Of a stretch of DNA of 64,000 nt, positions 34,663-43,004 are shown in pieces. This DNA comes from G963668605 sp963793625 (GTDB lineage Bacteria > Acidobacteriota > Terriglobia > Bryobacterales > Bryobacteraceae): NCBI GenBank assembly GCA_963793625.1, contig CAWCAT010000015.1, forward strand, positions 62,001-126,000, read 5' to 3'. Numbering within the stretch: the stretch's first letter is position 1; each line of letters starts with the position of its first letter. The position numbers and the translations under genes were made by a program. The notes under the pieces were generated by a model, which ran no database searches, was not told the origin of the DNA, and saw only the letters and a list, made by a program, of their open reading frames with translations.

Positions 34663-37600
34663 TTAGAAGTAGAATCTAAGCGCGAACTGCATCATGCGCG
34701 CGTTGCGCGCGTTCGTGAATTGCGAGAGTGATCTGTTGATTTGCTGCCCGGCGTTGTCGAAGCGGGCGGCGGTGTCCATGGAACTGAACTGCGTGTGATT
34801 GAAGGCGTTGTAGGCCTCGGCGCGGAACTGGAAGCGCATCTGGTCGCGAACCGGGAATTCCTTCAGAAGGGAAATATCCCAGTTATTCATGCCCGGTCCG
34901 CGAAGAATATAGCGCGCCGCATTGCCCCACGTCCCCTGAGTGGGTACGGAGAAAACATCGGTGCGGAAGTTGTTGGAAAAGGTACGTTCGCCTTTGGGCA
35001 GCACCGGGTTGCTGAGCACCACCATCCGGGCGCCCTGGGTTGCCGTTCCAGTCACATCAATTCCATTGGTCGAACTGTAGCCAACGCTCATTGGCGCGCC
35101 GCTCAGCATGCTAACGATACCGGAAAGCTGCCAGCCGTTGAACGCCTGCTTCAACGCAGGGGCGCGGAACGGCGACTTGGGCAGCGCCCACATCCAGTTG
35201 AACTTGAACAGGTGCGTGCGGTCGAACCCAGCAGTGCTGTAGTTCCAAACGCGCGGATTAACCAGCGAACTGATGCCTTCCGCGTCGTTGTCGTTAAAGT
35301 CCATCGCTTTTGACCACGTCCAGGAAAGGCCGAATTGCACGCCGCGGGTGAGCCGACGCCGTGCGGAGATGTGCCCTGAATGATAGTTCGAGGACGATGC
35401 GGCCTCCGACATGAACACGTCGTTGTACCCGATCATGGGCCGAAGGAACGAGGTCGCATAGGGGCGATTCGTCGTGGGATCGATGCTGGATGGCAGGAAG
35501 TTCGTGCCCGTGGGAATCGAATTGAGGTTACGGCGCCAGAGCAGGTTCCGGCCGAGAGCGCCCACATAGCCGACTTCCACGATGGTGCGGAAGCCAACGT
35601 ACTGTTGCACAGAGAAGCTCATGTTCATCACGTTTGGCATGCGATCACTGCGGTCCAGGCCGTTGACAGCCTGCGGGAAAATCGAACTGGACGACGACAG
35701 GAGCGATGACAGTGTCGAGATAATAGACCGTGGGCACGCTGACTAGGGGCGCTTGCATGGAGAACAGCGCCGCGTAATTGTCGGTCATGTTGGGGCGGTT
35801 GTAGAAATGCCCGAAGCCGCCGCGGATAGCTGTCTTGCCGTTTCCAAAAACGTCGAGAGCGAAGCCGACACGCGGTCCGAAACGCAGCGAGTACGTATCG
35901 ATGAGCGAGCGTGGATAGCCGTTGGCTCCGGCAACTGCCATGCCGTTTGCGGTGTCGCCAGTGCCCAGTGCGATCGATCCAATGAGATCCGCTGGATAAA
36001 TGACCCCGGTTACTGGATGCACACCCCTGCGTACGCCGTTCACCATGGCAGGCTGAATCAGCTTCGGCTGCTTCGCCGCACTGTAGAGTTCCGGGGCAAA
36101 TGAGGAAAGCTGATCTGTGCTCATGTACAACGGGATGATGTAGTGGAAGCGCACGCCCGCTTCGATGGTCAGGCGGCGGGTAGCGCGCCAGGAATCCTGC
36201 ACGAACCAATCAAACCCGTGCTGGCGGAAGCGCAACATTGTCCGGTTACTGGCCTCCGAATAGGTGGTGAAGACGCCCAACGCAGCGTTCGCGTAAGCGT
36301 AGCCTACATTGAGCGGATTGTTGCCGTCGTTGGCGAAGTCGATTGCGCCAGCGTAGCTGCCGTTGCTGTTCGAGCCCTGGTAATTGCGCTCGATCATGAT
36401 GCCCGCCTTGACCGTGTGTGGGCCAAGGGTCTTGGTGACGTTGTCGGTCAGGTTGAATGCCTTCAGGTTCTGTACAAATGGGAAGCGGCCCTCCAGGTTG
36501 AGGTTGGCAGCACTTGGCACTCCACCGAAAGTGGCATTCGGAATAAGGCCGAAGGGGTTGCTCAAGGGATTGAACTGGCTTGCAGTGTACCCGATCTGGG
36601 CCCGTTGGTTGCGCGCGATTTCATCTTCGGAGGCGGTGGCTTGCTCCGGACGACGCGTGTGTCCGATATTCAACTCGTTAATGACCGTGGGGCTGATCAC
36701 GCCGGTGTAGCGAAGTACGTAACCTTGGCCGTGGACTTGATAATTTTTGTACATCTGCGGCCAGTTGGCGATGGTGGTGGCGATGCCGAGTCCGCCGTTC
36801 TGCTTATCCAGGAACGAGGCCAGGGTAAAGGCGAAGGTATGCTTCGGGTTGAGGATGTAGTCCAGCTCGCAGGTTCTCCATGCGGACAGGCGTCTGCTTG
36901 TCGGCCTGGAAAACGTAATTGTAGTTGCCGTTGGAGATGTTGCGGTCGGTGAAGTTCGGGAGAGGAAAGACTTTGAGCAGTGAAGTTCCACTTGCGTCGA
37001 GGCGGTCGGCCGGAATAATGCGGTTCGGGAACGGGATGCGGTTGTTCATCGGATCGTTCACGGTCACCGGCCGATTATTCAGATCGACCGATTGGGAGAA
37101 GTCGCCGCGGCGTTCCAGTTCGGTGGGCACGGTCAGGCGCGTCAGCGGCTGAGCTTCCCTTAAGCGGCCAGTACTCCTGCGACCAGAAGAAGAAGAGCTT
37201 GTCGCGGTTGCGGTTCAATCCGCCAGGCAGCAGCACCGGCCCGCCAATGTTGTAACTCCAGGTGTTGTACCGGTAACGCGGCTTCGGCTGGCCCAGCAGA
37301 TTGTTGAAGAAGTGCCCGGAGTTGAACTGCTCGTGGCGCTTGAAGTAGGAACCCAGCCCGTGGAAACTTTTGGTGCCGGATTTTGTCACTACGTTGATAC
37401 TGGCGCCCGAACTGCGCCCGTACTCGGCGGCGTAGTTCGAGAGCAGCACCTTCACTTCGGCGATGGAGTCCTGGCTGACCGTGACGGTGTTGTTGAAATT
37501 GTTGCCCATCGGGTTGGTGGTCATGCCATCGAGTGAGACCGAACTCGTGTTGCGCCGGTTGCCCTGAACGTAAAGTTCGAAGTTGCGGTCCATGAAATCC

Positions 37601-38121
37601 TGATTACCAATGCTGCCGGCATCGTACACGCCGGGCATAAGCGAGAGCAGGCTCATCACGTTACGCGATTTCGTCATTAGACCTTCGAACTGGTCGCTGC
37701 CAATGAGGTCAGCGTGCTCGCCGCTGGCGATCTGAACGGCTGCTCCCTCGGCTGTCACCGTGATGGTCTCGGCGATTGATCCGACTTCGAGCACAAGTCT
37801 TCCTGCCGGGAGTGTTTCGGCCGCGGAGAGTACGATTTTTTCTCTTCGCAGGCTCTTGAATCCCTTGGCCGTGACAGTAAGCGTGTATTCGCCTGGCTGC
37901 AGGATTCCAAAGACGAAGTCTCCGCGTTCATTCGCGCTAGTGGCTCGCGCCGCGCCAGTGGCTGTGTGGACAATTGACGCTTCCGCGCCTGCGACAGCGA
38001 GGCCGCTTGGGTCAACGATTGATCCGACAATCGAGCCAGTGATCGTCTGTGCGTGCATCGACAGAGTGCTTGCGGCCGCCAGGATGATGCAGGCCACCGT
38101 TAACGACAGGATCTTGCGCAT
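34663..38121 (-). pseudogene. TonB-dependent receptor gene with about three apparent frameshifts
   Basis: The gene starts at ATG 38121 (AAGGAAAAG upstream) with a signal peptide, a carboxypeptidase-like domain (QTITGSIVGSIVDPSGLAVA) and a plug (VYDAGSIGNQDFMDRNFELY). It ends NARMMQFALRFYF, an intact C-terminus. Frames change near 37145, 36875 and 35640. The total length would be about 1150 residues, as in the intact relatives, and the two ends align closely with the receptor at 10465. It belongs to the regulon of the divergently placed sugar locus: its promoter carries the GTTCA/TGAAC palindrome. Confidence 0.82.
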
Positions 38122-38159
38122 AGCTTTTCCTTTACGTGGGAAGTTCAGAACGCCGCCAT

Positions 38160-38227
38160 GTTTACATAGTGAACGGCTAAGTTCATTCGGACGGAGCGAA
38201 CATATCCCGGAACAATTTTTCTGTCAA
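38160..38227 (-). promoter_or_regulatory. Promoter of the receptor gene with palindromic operators
   Basis: On the minus strand TTGACA (38222-38227), 17 bases and TATGTT (38199-38204) make a good promoter. The palindrome GTTTACATAGTGAAC (38160-38174) lies about 20-30 bases after the expected start of transcription. A wider imperfect palindrome GTTCATTC-N5-GAGCGAAC (38181-38201) spans the start region and touches the -10. Both resemble the sites beside the regulator and operon genes. Confidence 0.65.
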
Positions 38228-38248
38228 GAGGAAAGTGGACTGTTGTGT

Positions 38249-39376
38249 TTACGTGTTCACAATGTGAACAGTTTCGGGATATACGCTATCGATATTGCCC
38301 GCGTGCAGCACGACGTGGTCCGTGTAAACGGCAGGGGGAACGGGTTCGCCATCAGCAATTGAGCAGGCGAGTTTCATCAGCTTATTGCCATAGCGCTCCG
38401 GAAAGAAGGCCACCGACGCGATGAAGCAGCTGTTTTTGCGGCGAATCGCGGCACGGCCCTCCTGGGAAGCGTTGTGTCCAACGATTGCGACGTCACGTTC
38501 CCGGCCAACCTCACATACGGCATCCATAGCTCCCAACGCGCTCAGATCATTGAAGGCGGATACCAGAAGGCGGGATCCGGGAGCGAGTTTCCGCAGCAAC
38601 TCACGCATCGCCTTTCGACTCGAATCCTGGTGTGCGCGGCCTTCCAGATGGAGAACCTGCGAGTCCTGCAGTGTTTTCAAGCGCTCGCGCAAACCAACAA
38701 CGACACCGGCCAGTCGCGCCTGCACGTTCGTTCGTGTTTGTGGCCCCTCGACAAGCACGACGCGATCGAACCGTCCGCGCCAGCGCTCCTGCGCGTAACG
38801 GCCCAATGTTTGCCCCGCCATTTTTCCGGCCTGAAAGTTGTTGGCTCCAAAATAGACGCCGCCTTGGATCGGGCGCTCTACTGTTATGAATGGGACCCCT
38901 GCTCCGAAGAGCGCGTCGCCTACCATGTGTCCCACCGACTCCACCGGCTGAAAGAAAATCGCTGCATCAACGAGCGCGTTCAACATCGCCTGAACATGGT
39001 TCAGGGCACCGGAGCTGTCGTCTTCCGCATTATCCAGAACCAAGAGGTCCACGCCCGCTTCCGCCGCCGCTCGGCGAATGGAATCTGTCAGTTCCACACG
39101 GAACTGGTTTCCCGAGAGCGGTGCGAAGTAGCCTACGCGGACACGCCTGCGCCGCATCACCGAGCGGTAGCGCTTGTCTTCCGATCGCCGCACGTAGCCC
39201 CGATATTCCAGCGTCTGCAGCAAGCGATATACCGCCAAACGCTGGATGCCGGTGCTGACCGCCACTTCCTGAATCGTAACCGGAAGGCTGCTTCGCTCGA
39301 CTGCCTCGAGAACGGTCAACCCCTTGGCAAGGGTGGTGGAAACATCTTGTTTGTCGATATCTCTTGACTTTCTCAT
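38249..39376 (-). CDS. IclR-type DNA-binding domain fused to a periplasmic-binding-protein-like sensor
   Basis: From ATG 39376 (an in-frame TTG exists at 39397) the first 70 residues form an IclR-type winged helix: TTLAKGLTVLEAVERSSLPV, then IQEVAVSTGIQRLAVYRLLQ and TLEYRGYVRRS. The usual IclR effector domain is absent. From about residue 80 a type-1 periplasmic-binding fold follows, as in LacI regulators and sugar-binding proteins: RVRVGYFAPLSGNQFRVEL, LVDAAIFFQPVESVG, PFITVERPIQGGVYFGANNF, and SAFNDLSALGAMDAV. It should be a cytoplasmic sugar-responsive regulator. It is divergent from the esterase-led operon with 28 bases between start codons. Confidence 0.85.
   Translation of the reverse strand: MRKSRDIDKQDVSTTLAKGLTVLEAVERSSLPVTIQEVAVSTGIQRLAVYRLLQTLEYRGYVRRSEDKRYRSVMRRRRVRVGYFAPLSGNQFRVELTDSIRRAAAEAGVDLLVLDNAEDDSSGALNHVQAMLNALVDAAIFFQPVESVGHMVGDALFGAGVPFITVERPIQGGVYFGANNFQAGKMAGQTLGRYAQERWRGRFDRVVLVEGPQTRTNVQARLAGVVVGLRERLKTLQDSQVLHLEGRAHQDSSRKAMRELLRKLAPGSRLLVSAFNDLSALGAMDAVCEVGRERDVAIVGHNASQEGRAAIRRKNSCFIASVAFFPERYGNKLMKLACSIADGEPVPPAVYTDHVVLHAGNIDSVYPETVHIVNT
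38255..38269. promoter_or_regulatory. Palindrome GTTCA-N5-TGAAC, site 2
   Basis: GTTCACAATGTGAAC has perfect 7-bp arms around one central base. It lies in the last codons of the regulator gene, upstream of the receptor promoter at 38227. Confidence 0.6.
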
Positions 39377-39431
39377 TAAGGTGCCATAAAACTTCAATGC
39401 AACTATGAACTACGCAGTTCAATATGTGAAC
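39364..39431 (+). promoter_or_regulatory. Promoter of the seven-gene operon with palindrome site 3
   Basis: TTGACT (39364-39369) and ATAAAA (39386-39391, 16-base spacer) form a moderate promoter lying inside the start of the divergent regulator gene. The palindrome GTTCAATATGTGAAC (39417-39431) lies about 20 bases after the expected transcription start, at the same relative place as in the receptor promoter. It is inside the coding start if ATG 39405 is used. Confidence 0.55.
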
Positions 39432-40319
39432 ATACTGCTTGTGCTGGCGTCAAGCACATTCGCACTCTCTGCCCAGACTGATCGCGGCACGTCCGGTTCC
39501 TGGGCGTCACTTGTTGGACAGCGCTTCCAGGCGGTGCGCGACGTAACCTATCGAACTGTCAATGGCAAGGCGTTGAAGCTCGACGTGTACACGCCGTACA
39601 ACCTGAAACCGGGGCCCACCGTATTCTACATACACGGCGGCGGATGGCAGGGTGGCACGAAGGAGCAGTATATACTCTGGTATCTGCCCTACCTCGAACT
39701 GGGCATGCGCGTGGTGGCGGTGCAGTACCGATTGTCTGGCGAAGCGCCCGCGCCGGCTGGAGTCGAGGATTGCCGTTGCGCGTTCCGCTGGATTGTGAAT
39801 CACGCTGCGAAGTACGGCATCGACACGAAGCGCATAGTTGTCTCGGGAGGCTCGGCAGGCGGTCATCTGGCGCTCTTTACTGCATTCGGTTCGCCTGGCT
39901 TTGAGAAGGCGTGCACTGAGGCCGGCCCAGAGGAACCGCAGGCTTTGGCAGTGATCAACTATTACGGACCGACGGATCTGGTTGCGTTGTTGAAAGACGG
40001 CATGCCGTCATTGCGAAAGTGGTTGCACGGCGCTGCGGATCCTCAAGAACTTGCCCGGCAGTTATCACCACTCATGTTCGTACGCTCTGGCCTGCCTCCG
40101 GTGTTGACGCTGCATGGCGATGCCGACAAAATCGTTCCCTACGATCAGTCGGTGCGTTTACATGAGGCACTGACGGCCAAGGGAGTGCCCAATCAATTGT
40201 TCACCGCGCGCGCCGGCGCACACGGACGCCATACCTGGACAGATTCGGATACACTTCAGGCTCAGCAAGCGATTGAAGGATTCCTGAACAAGCACAACGT
40301 GCTGGCGGGGACCAAGTGA
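39405..40319 (+). CDS. Exported alpha/beta-hydrolase esterase (BD-FAE/lipase type)
   Basis: A signal peptide (VNILLVLASSTFALSAQ) starts the protein; GTG 39426 is an alternative start. The hydrolase fold shows the oxyanion motif HGGGW (about residue 76), the nucleophile elbow GGSAGG (serine about 149), the acid in GDADKIVPYD (about 240) and the histidine in HGRHTW (about 273). This triad is typical of carbohydrate esterases that remove acetyl or feruloyl groups. It is the first gene of the pectin-type operon. Its promoter region carries a GTTCA/TGAAC site. Confidence 0.85.
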   Translation: MNYAVQYVNILLVLASSTFALSAQTDRGTSGSWASLVGQRFQAVRDVTYRTVNGKALKLDVYTPYNLKPGPTVFYIHGGGWQGGTKEQYILWYLPYLELGMRVVAVQYRLSGEAPAPAGVEDCRCAFRWIVNHAAKYGIDTKRIVVSGGSAGGHLALFTAFGSPGFEKACTEAGPEEPQALAVINYYGPTDLVALLKDGMPSLRKWLHGAADPQELARQLSPLMFVRSGLPPVLTLHGDADKIVPYDQSVRLHEALTAKGVPNQLFTARAGAHGRHTWTDSDTLQAQQAIEGFLNKHNVLAGTK

Positions 40320-40320
40320 G

Positions 40321-40335
40321 GTTCATTTTTTGAAC
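40321..40335 (+). promoter_or_regulatory. Palindrome GTTCA-N5-TGAAC, site 4
   Basis: GTTCATTTTTTGAAC lies directly after the esterase stop codon and covers the TTG start of the transporter gene. It could let the regulator act again within the operon, or be coincidental because its centre is a T run. Confidence 0.4.
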
Positions 40336-41550
40336 AAGATTCCATTATCCAGAGCATGGGTCCTGTGTGGACTACTCTTCTTCGCCACGGCGCTGAGCTT
40401 CCTCGATCGCCAGGTGCTCAGCGTACTCGCGCCAAAACTCATCAGCGAATTCGGCATGACAAACACTCAGTACTCGCGTGTGGTGTTTGCGTTCGTACTC
40501 AGCTACACAGTCATGTTCTCTTTGGGTGGACGTCTGATGGACGTGCTGGGAACCCGAATGGGGCTGATGCTTTCAGTTGCTGTCTGGTCTGTAGCCAGTG
40601 CGGCTCATGCGTTCGCCAGCGGACCCTGGAGCCTGGGCGCTTCGCGTCTGTTTCTCGGCATTGGCGAAGGAGCATGTTTTCCGGCAGCAACGAAGGGCGC
40701 AGTCGAGTGGATGCCTCCGGAAAAGCGTGCTCTGGCCGTGGGGTTAGCGAACGGTGGCTCAGCGTTTGGCGCAGTGCTCGCTCCGCCGCTCACGGCATGG
40801 TGGGCCGGCACGTTTGGGTGGCGCGGCGCATTCATCGCCACGGCAGCGATCGGTCTTATCTGGCTCGTCGGCTGGCAACTTGCGTTTCGCGGGCTTCACG
40901 TGGAGTCGGTTTCGCCACCAAGGCGGGGGCCTTCGGTCAGCTTTGGTTCACTGCTGGCCAGACCAGAGGTGCGGCGCCTGTTGGTAGCGCGCTTCTTCTT
41001 TGATCCGGTCTTTTACCTGTACATGTTCTGGATCCCGCAATACCTCTCGCGCGAACGAGGCCTCTCGCTTGCTGAGATAGGTTCATTAACATGGATTCCA
41101 TTTTTCGCGCTGGGCGTTACGAACATATTGGCCGGCCGCGCTTCCGACATGCTCGTAGCGCGCGGATGGCAACCGCGACGTGCACGGCTCACGTTGATGC
41201 TGATCGCTGCACTGTTAACACCCGCCTCATGGCTGGTAACGCTGGCCGGCTCGACGCACCTTGCCATCTTCCTGATGTCCGTTCTGACCTTTGCCCACGG
41301 CATCTGGATCGCTAACTTTATTACCCTGATCGGCGACACGGTCGCTCCCGAAGAAGTAGGTACCGCGGTCGGCCTCACCGGTACGGCCGGAGGCATCGCC
41401 GCGATGGGGGCCAATCTCGCGATTGGATCAGTCGTTGATAATTTTTCATTCGCTCCCGTATTTCTGGTTTCCGGAATGCTGTACCCCGCTGCCTGGCTCA
41501 TTCTGGCCGGCGGGCGCCGTCTGAGGAAGACGGCAGAAAGAACTGCATGA
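40330..41550 (+). CDS. MFS transporter, hexuronate/ACS-like
   Basis: A 406-residue membrane protein with about twelve hydrophobic segments. TTG 40330 follows GAGG by eight bases. The first segment ends SFLDRQVLSVLAPKLISEFG, and the loop GGRLMDVLGTRMGL matches the MFS signature G-x3-D-x2-G-x-R between segments 2 and 3. FLGIGEGACFPAATKGAVEW resembles the anion:cation symporter (hexuronate, glucarate, phthalate) branch. It would bring a sugar acid or monosaccharide across the inner membrane. The next gene starts inside its stop codon (ATGA), so translation is coupled. Confidence 0.88.
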   Translation: MNKIPLSRAWVLCGLLFFATALSFLDRQVLSVLAPKLISEFGMTNTQYSRVVFAFVLSYTVMFSLGGRLMDVLGTRMGLMLSVAVWSVASAAHAFASGPWSLGASRLFLGIGEGACFPAATKGAVEWMPPEKRALAVGLANGGSAFGAVLAPPLTAWWAGTFGWRGAFIATAAIGLIWLVGWQLAFRGLHVESVSPPRRGPSVSFGSLLARPEVRRLLVARFFFDPVFYLYMFWIPQYLSRERGLSLAEIGSLTWIPFFALGVTNILAGRASDMLVARGWQPRRARLTLMLIAALLTPASWLVTLAGSTHLAIFLMSVLTFAHGIWIANFITLIGDTVAPEEVGTAVGLTGTAGGIAAMGANLAIGSVVDNFSFAPVFLVSGMLYPAAWLILAGGRRLRKTAERTA

Positions 41551-43001
41551 GAATCGAACGTCGCAAGCCGCGCAGCGCACGCGTTGGCATTTTTGGAGTA
41601 GGTTATTACGTCTATTGGAATCAGTTTCCCGGTTTGTTGGATGAGTTACACGCCAAGCTGAATGTGCTCGATGGCCGTGTGCGCGCGACCGGCGTCGAAG
41701 TGCACAACTACGGCATCATCGACAAAGCCCAGAGCGCGTATGCGCTGGCAGCGCGCATGAAGGCCGACGATCTCGATTTGATCTTCTGCGACATGCTCAC
41801 GTATGCCACTTCGGCGACGTTTGGCGTGATCGTACGCAACCTCGATGTGCCGATTGTACTAGTGGCGCTGCAGCCCCTCGCGGCGCTGGATTATGCGGCG
41901 GCGACAACTCACATGCAGTTGGCCAACGACGATTTCTGTTCGATTCCGGAGTTTACCGGTGTCGCCATCCGCATGGGGAAGCGCGCGCCGGAAGTGATTC
42001 TTGGCACGCTCGACAATGACCCGGCAGCCGAAGCCGAGATCGTCGAATGGTGCGACATCGCGATGGCACTGCATGACCTGCGCAACGCGCGCATCGGTCA
42101 CTTCGGCCACCCCATCGAACACATGCTCGACATGCAGACCGACCAGACGGCACTGACTGCCGCCTTCGGCTGTCACATCGTGCAGACCGAAGCCGACGAC
42201 CTGCTGATGTGTGAGCGTCAGGTGACGGCGGAAGAAATCGAAAACAAGCGCGCTGAGATCCTGAACCTGTTTGACACACCCGACCCTGGCGCCGACCCGC
42301 TAACGCGCAAGCTAACCGATGGCCATTTGGAGACTGCCGCGCGCGCCGCGGTAACGCTCGACAAATTCGTTGCGCACCACGAACTGGACGGGCTCGCTTA
42401 CTATTATGAAGGCCAACCCGAGAGCGCGCTACGTTGTCTGGTGACGAATCTGATTGTTGGGAACTCACTGCTGACCGCCGCCGGGTTTCCGATGTGCGGC
42501 GAATCCGATCTGAAGACCTGCATCGCGATGTTACTGATGGATCGCATCAACATCGGAGGCAGCTTCGCGGAATTTCATCCCATCGATTTCCGCGAAGGCT
42601 TCGTACTGGTGGGCCACGACGGTCCGCACCATGTCAATATCGCGGAGGGCAAGCCCGTATTGCGCAGCCTCACAAAGTATCACGGCAAGCCCGGGAATGG
42701 AGCGAGCGTCGAGTTCCACATCAAGGAAGGGCCCATCACAATGCTGAGCATCGGTCTGAACGCTGATGGCCGCTTCCGCTTCGTGCTCGCCGAAGGCCAG
42801 AGTGTCAGCGGCCCGATTCCAGCGACAGGCAACACGAACACTCGCGGCTTTTTCCTGCCTGATATCCGGACGTTTCTCAAGCGCTGGGTTGCGGCTGGTC
42901 CAACTCATCACTTCGCTTTGGGTGTGGGCCATCGCGCCCGCACACTCAGCCACATTGCAGACATTCTCGGCATCGAATCCGTGATCATCAATCAGGCATA
43001 A
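41547..43001 (+). CDS. L-fucose/L-arabinose-isomerase-like protein
   Basis: The 484-residue protein has the three-domain layout of the fucose/arabinose isomerase superfamily: an N-terminal Rossmann-like part (RVGIFGVGYYVYWNQFPGLL), a middle domain (ARIGHFGHPIEHMLDMQTDQ, LDGLAYYYEGQPES) and a C-terminal part with FAEFHPIDFREGFVLVGHDG and PTHHFALGVGHRA. Glutamate and histidine residues in these last segments are candidates for the metal site. The sugar is unknown; rhamnose, fucose and arabinose are all plausible in this operon. It has no signal peptide, so it acts on the sugar imported by the transporter. Confidence 0.8.
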   Translation: MRIERRKPRSARVGIFGVGYYVYWNQFPGLLDELHAKLNVLDGRVRATGVEVHNYGIIDKAQSAYALAARMKADDLDLIFCDMLTYATSATFGVIVRNLDVPIVLVALQPLAALDYAAATTHMQLANDDFCSIPEFTGVAIRMGKRAPEVILGTLDNDPAAEAEIVEWCDIAMALHDLRNARIGHFGHPIEHMLDMQTDQTALTAAFGCHIVQTEADDLLMCERQVTAEEIENKRAEILNLFDTPDPGADPLTRKLTDGHLETAARAAVTLDKFVAHHELDGLAYYYEGQPESALRCLVTNLIVGNSLLTAAGFPMCGESDLKTCIAMLLMDRINIGGSFAEFHPIDFREGFVLVGHDGPHHVNIAEGKPVLRSLTKYHGKPGNGASVEFHIKEGPITMLSIGLNADGRFRFVLAEGQSVSGPIPATGNTNTRGFFLPDIRTFLKRWVAAGPTHHFALGVGHRARTLSHIADILGIESVIINQA

Positions 43002-43004
43002 ATC

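Noticed and set aside
38255..38269. Palindrome as a transcription terminator of the regulator gene
   Set aside because: The stem is only seven base pairs with one central base, cannot form a proper loop, and lies inside the coding sequence; an operator fits better.
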